Part shown: positions 23,860 through 31,863 of the stretch, piece by piece
How the letters are laid out: each line of letters opens with the position of its first letter
Numbering within the stretch: position 1 is the stretch's first letter
From: Streptomyces silvae
GTDB lineage: Bacteria > Actinomycetota > Actinomycetes > Streptomycetales > Streptomycetaceae
DNA length: 64,000 nucleotides
Reading direction: 5' to 3'
Assembly: GCF_016745505.1 (NCBI RefSeq)
Contig: NZ_JAERUC010000138.1
Span: 1 to 64,000, forward strand
Position numbers and translations under genes: made by a program
The notes under the pieces: model-generated
Seen by the model: only the letters and a program-made list of their open reading frames with translations
Told to the model about the DNA's origin: nothing
The model's database searches: none

Positions 23860-24765
23860 ATGCCTCACTCACTGACGCCCCGTGACAAGGGAAACCTCCC
23901 CGCCCTCAGCGCACAACCGCTGATCCGTCTCGACGCCTACGTGGCGGACGACGGGTCGACGGTGGTCAACGGCCACCTGCTGGCGATGGGCGGCACCCGC
24001 CCGCCCAACGAGGCGATTCTCGACGCAGTGGCCATGTTCGCCCGCACCCTGGGGGCTCCGGTGGCGGCGACCGTCATCGACCGCAGCGTGCGGCAGGTGG
24101 CGCGGCTCCGGGTGCATCCCGACGGCTCCAGCCGGACCATCGGCGAGGAGGAGGACCTGCCGCCCGGACGCGAGCGGACCACCGCCGAGGAGAAGGCGTT
24201 CCCTCCGCTCGCCCGCGTCGAGCGGATCATCCAGCACGCGCAGCGCGAGGAACTGCACGCCGCGTTCGTCCTCGCCGCCGCGCTGCGGGAGCACCTGACA
24301 CTACGCCGGGGCGCGGAGGACGAACTGTCGCTGGAGGCCCGGGCGATCGAGGCCTACCTCGCCTATCGCCGCGGCGACTACACGACCTCCACCGGCCTCG
24401 CGCTGACCGTCGCGCGCATCCGCTGCGGCAGTGATCTGCACCGGGCCGTGCCCGAGGTGGCCCGTGCCACAGCGGCGTGGCAACGGCTACGGGACGAGAC
24501 CCAGGTGGCGACCAGGGGGCAGGAACTGCTGCACATGTGGGAGCGGCTGTCCGCGGCGGGCTTGCTGCGGGAACCGTCCCACCACGCCATGGCCCAGACC
24601 GTCCGGGCCCGGATCGAACGGGGCAGCCCGTACGTCGGAACCCCCGCCCCCGCAGCGGCCCTGACCGCAGCTCAGGTCCAGGTCGCCCCCGAGGACACGC
24701 CTCTCGCGCCCACCCGAAGGGGGCTACGGCGCTTCACCAGGCGGGGAAGCCGATCAGACGGTTGA
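23860..24765 (+). CDS. conserved-looking protein of unknown function
   Basis: A 301-residue protein I do not recognise. Residues 1-115 look like an alpha/beta domain (LIRLDAYVADDGSTVVNGHLL; EAILDAVAMFARTLGAPVAATVID; VRQVARLRVHPDGSS). Residues 130-270 are largely helical and Ala/Arg-rich with a TPR-like spacing (LARVERIIQHAQREELHAAF; EARAIEAYLAYRRGDYTTS). The C-terminus is a basic tail (RRGLRRFTRRGSRSDG) that could contact nucleic acid or membrane. There is no signal peptide. ATG at 23860 has GGAG 9 bases upstream; a longer in-frame start at 23779 exists but lacks a good site. Confidence 0.65.
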   Translation: MPHSLTPRDKGNLPALSAQPLIRLDAYVADDGSTVVNGHLLAMGGTRPPNEAILDAVAMFARTLGAPVAATVIDRSVRQVARLRVHPDGSSRTIGEEEDLPPGRERTTAEEKAFPPLARVERIIQHAQREELHAAFVLAAALREHLTLRRGAEDELSLEARAIEAYLAYRRGDYTTSTGLALTVARIRCGSDLHRAVPEVARATAAWQRLRDETQVATRGQELLHMWERLSAAGLLREPSHHAMAQTVRARIERGSPYVGTPAPAAALTAAQVQVAPEDTPLAPTRRGLRRFTRRGSRSDG

Positions 24766-24998
24766 ACCCGCACCGCACGTGAACATCCGCGGCGGCCCGA
24801 GGTGCGCGGGAACCGCCTCGGCGCCTCTCCTCGGCTTCAGGATCGGAATCCGACGACGCCGCGGCCCGGTCGCGCTTCCGCACATCACCCGTCCCGGCAG
24901 CGTAGGCATGCGCGGCGGCCGGAGAAAATAGGGAGGGCGCCCCGGCAGGATTCTGCTAGACATGCGATATCCCGCCCACACGCCAGGACTTGGATGCC

Positions 24999-25409
24999 AT
25001 GCCCCGCGCCGTCACGCTCATCCGTTCCACCGCCCTCTCCGACGTGGCCGAGTACGCCTACGCCGCCACCGCACCCGCCGACGCACGGCTGATCTTCCTC
25101 GCCGGGGCGTGCCCGCTGAACGAGGACGGGTCGACCGCGGCCGTCGGCGACTACGCCGGACAGGCGGCGAAGGCCCTGGAGAACATGAAGACCGCGCTCG
25201 CTGCGGCGGGCGCCGGTCTGGAGGACGTCATCAGTACGCGCGTGCTGGTGGCGTCCACACGGCAGGAAGACCTGGTGGCCGCCTGGCAGGTGGTCCGGGA
25301 CACGTTCGGCGACCACGACGTCCCGAGCACGTTGCTCGGCGTCACCGTCCTCGGCTACGCCGACCAGCTCGTGGAGATCGAAGGCGTCGCCGCCGTACTC
25401 GACTCCTGA
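24999..25409 (+). CDS. Rid-family (YjgF/YER057c/UK114) protein
   Basis: A 136-residue Rid protein, a paralogue of the one at 291-698. Landmarks are DARLIFLAGACPLNEDG (strand 1), AAKALENMKTALAAAGAGLEDVI, and the C-terminal LVEIEGVAAVLDS with the conserved Glu. At the position of the E. coli RidA catalytic arginine it has STLLGV, so classical imine deaminase activity is doubtful. The ATG at 24999 was chosen over an upstream TTG because AGGA is better spaced. It is a single gene, convergent with the XRE regulator 22 bases away. The preceding 233 bases show no gene. Confidence 0.82.
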   Translation: MPRAVTLIRSTALSDVAEYAYAATAPADARLIFLAGACPLNEDGSTAAVGDYAGQAAKALENMKTALAAAGAGLEDVISTRVLVASTRQEDLVAAWQVVRDTFGDHDVPSTLLGVTVLGYADQLVEIEGVAAVLDS

Positions 25410-25431
25410 TCCGGGATACGGGCCCGGCGGG

Positions 25432-26280
25432 TCAGCGCACCGCCTGCGGCCCGAGCACCACCAGCAGGCGCAGGTTGTCGTGGCTCTCGCTGCCTGGGGC
25501 CGCGGTGTAGACGAGCAGGCGGTGCGACTGGTCCGGGTCGAGGAGGGTCTGGCAGTTGAGTTCGAGGGCGCCGACCTCCGGGTGGAGGAAGCGCTTGACG
25601 CTGCGGGGCCGGACGCCGACCTCCTGCGTGTCCCACAGGTCGCGGAATTCTTCGCTCCGCGTGCGTAGCAGCTCGGCGTAGTGGGCGGCCCGGGAGCCGG
25701 GGCCCCGGAGAGCCGTCATCTCGCGCAGGCCGGACGCGAACATCCGGGAGAGGAACGCGTGGTCCGCCTGCGCGTAGAGCGCGCGTGTGGCCGGGTCGGT
25801 GAACCAGCGGTAGCCGATGCTCCGCGCCGGGCCCGTGTAGCGGGTCGTGTCGCCGGTGAGGGCGGTGCCGAGCGGAGTCTGCCGCAGGGTCTCCCCGAGC
25901 TCGGTGACGACCTCCGCGGGGGTGTCGCCCAGCCGGTCGAGGATGCGCAGCAGTCCGGGGCTGATGTGCTCGTCGAGGGTGCCCGTGCCCCGGACGGGCG
26001 GGGTGTGGCCGGCGAGGCGGAACAGGTGGTCCCGCTCGTCGAGGGAGAGGTGCAGCCCCTGCGCGATCGAGGCGATCATCGGCTCGGACGGCTGCGGACC
26101 GCGCTCGCGCTCCAGCCGGGCGTAGTAGTCGGTCGACATGTGGCAGAGCTCGGCGACCTCCTCGCGGCGCAGCCCGCCGGTGCGTCGCCGCTGTCCGCGC
26201 GGCAGGCCGACGTCCTCGGGTTGCAGCAGTTCCCGTCGGCGGCGCAGGAACGCCGCGAGTCCGGGCCGGTCGATCTCCAT
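25432..26280 (-). CDS. XRE-family regulator with MmyB-like ligand-binding domain
   Basis: A 282-residue regulator: an N-terminal helix-turn-helix (GLRREEVAELCHMSTDYYARLERERG, residues about 36-61) followed by the MmyB-type sensor domain (GPARSIGYRWFTDPATRALY; HPEVGALELNCQTLLDPDQSHRLLVYTA), which binds a hydrophobic ligand in relatives. ATG at 26280 has GGGAG upstream; an in-frame ATG 14 codons earlier is unlikely. It is divergent from an SDR gene, a pairing that recurs across actinobacteria, so it probably represses that oxidoreductase and responds to its substrate. Confidence 0.88.
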   Translation of the reverse strand: MEIDRPGLAAFLRRRRELLQPEDVGLPRGQRRRTGGLRREEVAELCHMSTDYYARLERERGPQPSEPMIASIAQGLHLSLDERDHLFRLAGHTPPVRGTGTLDEHISPGLLRILDRLGDTPAEVVTELGETLRQTPLGTALTGDTTRYTGPARSIGYRWFTDPATRALYAQADHAFLSRMFASGLREMTALRGPGSRAAHYAELLRTRSEEFRDLWDTQEVGVRPRSVKRFLHPEVGALELNCQTLLDPDQSHRLLVYTAAPGSESHDNLRLLVVLGPQAVR

Positions 26281-26426
26281 GCGTGCTCTCCCTCTCGTAC
26301 GCGTCCTTTCTAGCGCGTTCACCGGCGCTCATCCACGGATCGTCGATCCCCCTCTACGGCGGCGCGTCGCAGGCAGAGCGGCGCGTCGCGGACAGAACAG
26401 GGCGGAGCCAGGCGTGTCCCCGTGCA

Positions 26427-26474
26427 GGGCGTGCCGGCCGGTCGCCGCCTGGGCGTGCTGGCCGGTCGCCGCCC
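26427..26474. repeat. 24-bp direct repeat between the XRE and SDR genes
   Basis: 26427-26450 and 26451-26474 are nearly identical tandem copies containing GGCCGGTCGCCGCC. They lie in the 294-bp divergent gap, about 150 bases after the XRE start and 100 bases before the SDR start. They could be paired regulator sites or simple slippage products. Confidence 0.75.
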
Positions 26475-26574
26475 GGCCGCGCGTATCAGTGGATCGGGAG
26501 TCCCTGGATAGGTCCGGCCGTCGGCGTCACGGTGGGAAGCAAGGACATCGTCAGGGAGTGCAAGGAGTACGCAC

Positions 26575-27516
26575 ATGACACGGCAGGACATCGACATCAC
26601 CGTTCCCGACCTGACCGGGCGGCGCGCCGTCGTCACCGGGGCGAGCGACGGGATCGGGCTCGGCATCGCCACGCGCCTGGCCGCCGCCGGCGCGGAGGTC
26701 GTCATGCCGGTCCGTAATCCGCGTAAGGGTGAAGGGGCAGTCGCCAGGATCCGGGAGCGGATCCCCGGCGCGGACGTCTCGCTCCGCGCGCTCGACCTCT
26801 CCTCGCTCGCCTCCGTCGCGGAGCTCGGCCGGAGCCTGCTGGAGGAGGACCGCCCCGTACACCTCCTCGTCAACAACGCCGGCGTCATGACCCCGCCCGA
26901 CCGGCAGACGACGGCGGACGGCTTCGAGCTGCAGTTCGGCACCAACCATCTGGGCCACTTCGCCCTGGTCAACCATCTGCTGCCGCTGCTGCGCGCCGGC
27001 CGGGCCCGGGTGACGTCCCAGATCAGCATCGCGGCGAACCGCCACGCCATCCACTGGGACGACCTGAACTGGGAGCGTTCGTACAACGGCATGCGTGCCT
27101 ACAGCCAGTCGAAGATCGCACTCGGCCTCTTCGGCCTCGAACTCGACCGGCGCAGCAAAGCCGCGGGCTGGGGCATCACGAGCAACCTCGCCCACCCGGG
27201 CGTCGCACCCACGAGCCTGCTCGCCGCCCGCCCCGAGGTCGGCCGCGCCCAGGACACCCTGGGAGTGCGCCTGATCCGCGCCCTGTCCGCCCGCGGCATC
27301 GTCGTCGGCACGGTGCGTACGGCCCAGCTGCCGGCCCTCCACGCCGCCACGTCACCCGGCGCGGTGGGCGGCGGGTTCTACGGGCCGAGCGGGCCGGGGC
27401 ACCTGGGCGGCCCTCCGGCGGAGCAGAAGCTGTACGGCCGGCTGCGCGGCACCGAGGACGCGCGGCGTATCTGGGAGATCTCCGAGGAGCTCGTGGGCGT
27501 TCACTCCTGGGCGTAG
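26575..27516 (+). CDS. short-chain dehydrogenase/reductase
   Basis: A 313-residue SDR. The NAD(P)-binding TGASDGIG is at residues 21-28, NNAG at 100-103, the catalytic Ser at about 151 (SQISIAA), and Tyr176/Lys180 in YSQSK. The extra length beyond 250 residues and the C-terminal segment (GGFYGPSGPGHLGG) match the retinol-dehydrogenase/WWOX-like branch often annotated beside MmyB-type regulators. It reduces or oxidises a carbonyl/hydroxyl of an unknown hydrophobic substrate. ATG at 26575 lies 12 bases after AGTGCAAGGAG. It is followed by a repeat-rich tail. Confidence 0.9.
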   Translation: MTRQDIDITVPDLTGRRAVVTGASDGIGLGIATRLAAAGAEVVMPVRNPRKGEGAVARIRERIPGADVSLRALDLSSLASVAELGRSLLEEDRPVHLLVNNAGVMTPPDRQTTADGFELQFGTNHLGHFALVNHLLPLLRAGRARVTSQISIAANRHAIHWDDLNWERSYNGMRAYSQSKIALGLFGLELDRRSKAAGWGITSNLAHPGVAPTSLLAARPEVGRAQDTLGVRLIRALSARGIVVGTVRTAQLPALHAATSPGAVGGGFYGPSGPGHLGGPPAEQKLYGRLRGTEDARRIWEISEELVGVHSWA

Positions 27517-27523
27517 GACCTGC

Positions 27524-27616
27524 CAGGCCGATGGGCTCCTGGCGGACCGTTCGGCCCGAGCCGGCCGCCCGGCCCGGCGCAGGCCGATGGGGCTCCTGGC
27601 GGACCCTTCGGCCGAG
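27524..27616. repeat. 56-bp-period direct repeat after the SDR stop
   Basis: A core of about 37 bp beginning CAGGCCGATGGGCTCCTGGC at 27524 recurs at 27580 with only small changes. The first copy starts seven bases after the SDR stop codon. Confidence 0.9.
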
Positions 27617-27619
27617 GCC

Positions 27620-27673
27620 ACCCTTCGGCCCAGGTCAACCCTTTGGCCCAGGTCAACCCTTCGGTCCCGGCCG
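27620..27673. repeat. 18-bp tandem repeat
   Basis: Three units (ACCCTTCGGCCCAGGTCA, ACCCTTTGGCCCAGGTCA and a diverged third) start at 27620, 27638 and 27656. They lie in the convergent gap between the SDR and hydrolase genes, next to the 56-bp-period repeat. Confidence 0.9.
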
Positions 27674-27701
27674 ACTTCCCCCGGCCGCCCGCCGGCAGGT
27701 G

Positions 27702-28556
27702 TCAGTTCCCCGCCAGGCTTGCCAGCACCTCCGCCGCGGGCCTCGGGTGGACCAGCCAGCGCAGGTGGCTGCCCTCCAGCGTCCGTACGTCGAAGGAGTT
27801 GTCCGGAGTGAGCGCGTCGGCCTCGAGGATCATGCGGTCCTGCACGGCGGGCGGCAGGCTGGCGTCGGCGGCCAGGCGCACATAGGTCCGGGGGATCCGG
27901 CCCCAGGTCGCGGCCTGGGCACGGTCGTCGGGCGTGCCGGCGTCGAGGTTCTCGTCGGGCTGGAAGGTGTTCAGGAAGGTCCGGAACTCGTCGTCGGTGA
28001 GGTCGGCGGCGAACGCCTGCTTGAACGCATCGAGCGTCGCGGGGTCGGCGGTGCGGAAGTTGGTGCGGAGCAGGCCCAGTTCGGCCGGGTTTCCGACGAG
28101 TGCGGCGGCGAAGCCTCCCGGGTCGACGTCCGCCATCTCCGGCTCGGCGTAGTAACCGGCCACGTCCAGATCGACGGGGCACCAGGCCGAGACGTAGACG
28201 ATCCGGTCGATCAGCTCGGGCCGGGCGTTGGCGACGGCGGTGGCCGTGCAGCCGCCCCTGCTGTGGGCGACGAGGACGGTGGGTCCGTTCCGCTTGGCGC
28301 GTTCGAGGACTTCGGTCACGCGGGCCACGTTGTCCGCGAGCATGACGCCCTTGATGCTCCCCGGTGCGGCGGCGAGGGCGTCGAGGTCCTGCGGGGCCTG
28401 GTAGGCCGCCGGGAAGGTCGCCTCGAAACCGTGACCGGGAAGGTCGAGGGCGACCGATCGGTGCCCGAGCAGGGCGAGTTCGGCTTGCAGCGGTGCGAAC
28501 GAGAACGAGTTCGCGAAGGCCCCGTGGACCAGGACGAAGGTCGGCTGATTCTGCAT
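27702..28556 (-). CDS. alpha/beta hydrolase
   Basis: A 284-residue cytosolic alpha/beta hydrolase of the esterase/EstC-like group. It begins PTFVLVHGAFANSFSF (oxyanion-hole HG). The nucleophile elbow is VLVAHSRGGCTA (Ser in H-S-R-G), and the catalytic His is probably in LEGSHLRWLVHP near the C-terminus. Such enzymes cleave esters or C-C bonds of small molecules; the substrate is unknown. ATG at 28556 follows TTGGAGGCTGAGGC. It diverges from the sugar ABC operon and shares no obvious function with it. Confidence 0.88.
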   Translation of the reverse strand: MQNQPTFVLVHGAFANSFSFAPLQAELALLGHRSVALDLPGHGFEATFPAAYQAPQDLDALAAAPGSIKGVMLADNVARVTEVLERAKRNGPTVLVAHSRGGCTATAVANARPELIDRIVYVSAWCPVDLDVAGYYAEPEMADVDPGGFAAALVGNPAELGLLRTNFRTADPATLDAFKQAFAADLTDDEFRTFLNTFQPDENLDAGTPDDRAQAATWGRIPRTYVRLAADASLPPAVQDRMILEADALTPDNSFDVRTLEGSHLRWLVHPRPAAEVLASLAGN

Positions 28557-28659
28557 GCCTCAGCCTCCAACAGAACGATCTTCGGATCAATACCCGTGCC
28601 GGGGCCATCCCTTCACCCATGCCCGAAATGTCGGACCTTCCAGCATGTGCAACCGGGGG

Positions 28660-28688
28660 TTGACCGTTCCGCCATGCGCCCCTAAGTT
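28660..28688 (+). promoter_or_regulatory. promoter of the sugar ABC operon
   Basis: TTGACC at 28660-28665 and TAAGTT at 28683-28688 with a 17-bp spacer, a good vegetative-type promoter for Streptomyces. It is followed 14 bases later by a LacI-type operator and 67 bases later by the solute-binding protein gene. Confidence 0.65.
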
Positions 28689-28701
28689 TCTCGCAACCTG
28701 C

Positions 28702-28719
28702 TGGTACATCGATTAACCA
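28702..28719. promoter_or_regulatory. LacI-type operator of the sugar ABC operon
   Basis: TGGTACATCGATTAACCA matches its own reverse complement at 14 of 18 positions, with the central CG of LacI/GalR operators. It lies just downstream of the expected transcription start, a classic repression position. The LacI protein encoded at 31860-32912 is the probable binder. Confidence 0.7.
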
Positions 28720-28754
28720 CCCCGGTTTCACGTCCTGGTTGGAGACATCCCGCT

Positions 28755-30047
28755 GTGCGCTCACCCCTGAGTCGGCGCGGTTTCCTGGCTGCTGGTTCCG
28801 GCCTCGCCGCCGCTACCGCGCTCCCCGCAATGTCCGGCTGTTCCACGCTCGCCTCGGCCGATTCCGACCCCGGCACCCTGCTCGTCCACACCCAGCTCGG
28901 GACCACCGCGCCGGGCTCCGCCACGTACACCGCCGTCGTGAAGGCGTTCGAGAAGGAGAACCCGGGGATCCGGGTCAAGAACCTCGTCAACGGCGACGAC
29001 CTCCCCCAGGTGTACGAGACCTCACGGCTGGCCCGTAAGGAGCCGGACGTGGTCATGGTCAACCTGTACGACAAGACGCTGGCCTGGACCGACGTCGGCG
29101 CCACCGTCGATGTGAAGGGCTATCTCGACGACTGGGGGCTGCGCGACCGGGTCCTGCCCGCCGCCCTCACGGAGTGGACCGACGGCAAGGGCAGGATCCG
29201 CGCCTTCCCGTACTTCGCCACCAACTGGCCCGTCGCCTACAACACCCATCTGCTCGACCGGGCCGGCGTCGGCTCCGTCCCCACCACCGGGGACCAGCTC
29301 ATCGGCGCCGCGCGGAAGCTGCGGGCCAAGGGCATCGCGCCGGTCACCGTCGGCGGCAACGACTGGACGGGTCAGAAGCTGCTCGCCCAGATCATCCAGA
29401 CCTTCCTCACCCCGGAGGAGGCCCGGCAGGTCTACACGAGCGGGGACTTCAGCGGGAGCCGGGGAGCGCGCGCGGGCATCGACTACTTCGTGGACCTGCG
29501 GGACGCCGGTGTCTTCGCCGACAAGGCGCAGGGCCTGACCTCCGACACGATGACCACGCAGTACAACACGGAGGCAGCGGCCATCCAGTCCGCGATGTCC
29601 TCCGCGCTGGCCAAGGTCCCCGCGAAGGCCGCCGGGCACACCGAGATCGGCGGCTGGCCGCTGGCGCCGGGCGCCGCCCACGAGAAGCCGACCATCCTGC
29701 GCTCGTACACCCTGATCGGCTTCTGGGTCAGCCCCAACGGCACCAAGAAGATCTCCACCGTCGAGAAGTTCCTCCGCTTCATGTACCGCCCCGACGTGGT
29801 GTCCCGCTTCATCACCGAGAGCGGCCGGGACATGGCGCTCGTCACGGACACCGTCAGCAAGGACTTCCCGCTGGTGGCCGAGGCCCAGCAGCTCGGCGAC
29901 CGGGTCGGCCAGGCGCTCCTGCCCGACCTGTACGTCCCCCCGACGGCCACCCAGCCGCTGATCACCGCGACCAGCACCGCCTTCACCCGGGGCACGAGCG
30001 CGGCCTCCGTGCGCTCCGCCCTGGAATCCGCCTACCGCACGGCCTGA
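28755..30047 (+). CDS. ABC sugar transporter solute-binding lipoprotein
   Basis: A 430-residue extracellular binding protein of the carbohydrate (CUT1) type. The N-terminus carries both a Tat motif (SRRGFL, residues 6-11) and a lipobox ending MSGC (Cys29), so it is a Tat-exported lipoprotein. The mature part shows family features (VVKAFEKENPGIRV; RAFPYFATNWPVAYNTHLLDRAGV; WTDGKGRI). It delivers an oligosaccharide to the two permeases that follow. GTG at 28755 has GGAG 10 bases upstream. It is the first gene of a six-gene sugar module behind a promoter and a LacI-type operator. Confidence 0.9.
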   Translation: MRSPLSRRGFLAAGSGLAAATALPAMSGCSTLASADSDPGTLLVHTQLGTTAPGSATYTAVVKAFEKENPGIRVKNLVNGDDLPQVYETSRLARKEPDVVMVNLYDKTLAWTDVGATVDVKGYLDDWGLRDRVLPAALTEWTDGKGRIRAFPYFATNWPVAYNTHLLDRAGVGSVPTTGDQLIGAARKLRAKGIAPVTVGGNDWTGQKLLAQIIQTFLTPEEARQVYTSGDFSGSRGARAGIDYFVDLRDAGVFADKAQGLTSDTMTTQYNTEAAAIQSAMSSALAKVPAKAAGHTEIGGWPLAPGAAHEKPTILRSYTLIGFWVSPNGTKKISTVEKFLRFMYRPDVVSRFITESGRDMALVTDTVSKDFPLVAEAQQLGDRVGQALLPDLYVPPTATQPLITATSTAFTRGTSAASVRSALESAYRTA

Positions 30048-30077
30048 CCGCGCGCCCGAGTCCTTGCGAGTCCTCCT

Positions 30078-31022
30078 ATGACGATGCTCTCGTCCGCCCC
30101 GGGCGGGGCCTCGGTCCACGGGCCGGTCCCTCCCCCGCCGTCCGCCTCCACCACCACCAAGCGCCGCACGCAGGGCGGGACCGTCCTCGCCGTGCCCGCG
30201 CTGGTCTGGTACCTCGTCTTCATGGTCGGCCCGCTGGTCGCCATCTTCGTCATCGCGGCCCTGCACTGGCCCGGGATGCTCCAGCCGGTCTCGTTCGCCG
30301 GGACCGGCAACGTCCGGGCCGTCCTGGACGACCCGGTCTTCTGGGACGCGGTGCGCAACACCGCCGTACAGCTCGCCGTGGCGCTGCCGCTGATGATCGT
30401 CGGCGCGTACATGCTCGGGTACTACGTCGCCCAGAAGCCGCCGGGCCACCGTGTCCTGCGCTATCTGCTCTTCATCCCCGGGCTGATCTCCACCCCCGCC
30501 AAGGCGATGGTGTTCTACGCGGTCCTCTCCCCGGACGGCCTGCTCAACGGCGCCCTGGACAAGGCCGGTCTCGGCTCGCTCACCGACGCCTGGCTCGCCT
30601 CGCCGTCCACCGCGCTGGGCTCCCTCATCGTCCTCGACGTGTGGAGCGGCATCGGGTTCACCGCCGTGCTGTTCGCGGCCCGGCTCGGCAGCGTCCCGGA
30701 CGAGATCGGTGAGGCCGCCCAGCTCGACGGCGCCGGGCACTGGCGGGCCATGTGGCGCATCCACTTCCCCGTCATCCGGGACTTCGTGGGCGTCGTGACG
30801 ATGCTCCAGTTCCTCTGGACGCTGTTCGGCTCCGCGCAGAACGTCCTGCTGCTCACCCAGGGCGGTCCCGGCAGCTCGTCGACGACGCTGTCCTTCCTCG
30901 TCTACCAGAAGGCGTTCATCGCGGCCGATCTCGGCTACAGCCAGACCGTCGGCGTGGTCCTCTTCCTGGTCGGCCTCGCCGGGCTGCTGACCATCCGTCG
31001 CGTCTTCCGCCAGAACTACTGA
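30078..31022 (+). CDS. ABC sugar transporter permease (MalF-like)
   Basis: A 314-residue membrane protein with six hydrophobic helices after a polar N-terminal extension of about 40 residues. The cytoplasmic EAA loop reads EIGEAAQLDGAGHWRAMWR, which contacts the ATPase. It pairs with the downstream permease to form the channel. ATG at 30078 has a poor ribosome-binding site, and the ATG two codons on may be used. No ATPase gene is present, as is usual for Streptomyces sugar importers that share the MsiK ATPase. Confidence 0.92.
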   Translation: MTMLSSAPGGASVHGPVPPPPSASTTTKRRTQGGTVLAVPALVWYLVFMVGPLVAIFVIAALHWPGMLQPVSFAGTGNVRAVLDDPVFWDAVRNTAVQLAVALPLMIVGAYMLGYYVAQKPPGHRVLRYLLFIPGLISTPAKAMVFYAVLSPDGLLNGALDKAGLGSLTDAWLASPSTALGSLIVLDVWSGIGFTAVLFAARLGSVPDEIGEAAQLDGAGHWRAMWRIHFPVIRDFVGVVTMLQFLWTLFGSAQNVLLLTQGGPGSSSTTLSFLVYQKAFIAADLGYSQTVGVVLFLVGLAGLLTIRRVFRQNY

Positions 31023-31035
31023 TCGGAGCGGTCCC

Positions 31036-31863
31036 ATGAAGTTCGGAAGGTCCTGGCTGCCGGCGCACATCTTCGCGTGGCTGTACATGGTGCTGCTGGT
31101 CGTCCCCCTCTACTACCTGCTGGTCTCGGCGTTCAAGACGAACGACCAGATCTTCGGCAGCCCGTTCTCCCTGCCCACCTCCCTCTCCACCACCAACTTC
31201 ACCGAGTCGTTCTCCTCCGCGCACCTCGGCCCGGCCGTCCTCAACTCGATGCTGGTCACCGTGCTGGCGCTGGTGCTCACCCTGGCCCTCGCGATACCGG
31301 CCGCCTTCGCCATCGCCCGTACGGAGGGACGTGTCGGGGCGCTGGTGGAGCGGGTGTTCTCGCTGGGCTTCCTGATCCCCACGTTCGCCGCGCTGTTCCC
31401 CACGTTCCTGCTGGCCGCCGCCACCGGGCTGTTCCACACCCGGGCGTTCATGGTGCTGTTCCTGCCGGCCACGGCGATGCCGCTGTCCGTGGTGATCCTG
31501 GTGCAGTTCATGCGGACCATCCCGCGCGAGATGGAGGAGGCGGCGCGCATGGACGGCGCGTCCACCTTCGCGGTCCTGCGGCACGTGTACACACCCATGT
31601 GCATGCCGGGGATCGCCACGATCCTGCTGCTGAACTTCCTGACGTTCTGGAACGAGTACCTCTACTCGCTCGTCATCATCGGCCCCGACCCCGAGCAGCG
31701 GACCGTGCAGGTCGCCCTCCCCACGCTCAAGTCCCTGACCGGTACGGACTACGGCATCCTTACGGCGGGCACGGTGCTGACCCTGGTCCCGGTCTGGGCG
31801 GTCTACACCGTGCTCCAGAAGCGGATGCAGCAGGCTCTCGTGAGCGGGGCGGTGAAGATGTGA
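31036..31863 (+). CDS. ABC sugar transporter permease (MalG-like)
   Basis: A 275-residue membrane protein with six helices and the EAA loop EMEEAARMDGASTFAVLRH. It begins directly with helix 1 (IFAWLYMVLLVVPLYYLLVSAF). ATG at 31036 follows GATCGGAGCGGTCCC. It is tightly packed after the first permease (13 bases), and its stop overlaps the GTG of the LacI gene as GTGA. Together the two permeases import an oligosaccharide presented by the upstream binding protein. Confidence 0.93.
   Translation: MKFGRSWLPAHIFAWLYMVLLVVPLYYLLVSAFKTNDQIFGSPFSLPTSLSTTNFTESFSSAHLGPAVLNSMLVTVLALVLTLALAIPAAFAIARTEGRVGALVERVFSLGFLIPTFAALFPTFLLAAATGLFHTRAFMVLFLPATAMPLSVVILVQFMRTIPREMEEAARMDGASTFAVLRHVYTPMCMPGIATILLLNFLTFWNEYLYSLVIIGPDPEQRTVQVALPTLKSLTGTDYGILTAGTVLTLVPVWAVYTVLQKRMQQALVSGAVKM

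Noticed and set aside
24766..24998. Small ORFs in the gap before the second Rid gene
   Set aside because: None has a ribosome-binding site or typical codon bias; the gap shows no hairpin or repeat of note.
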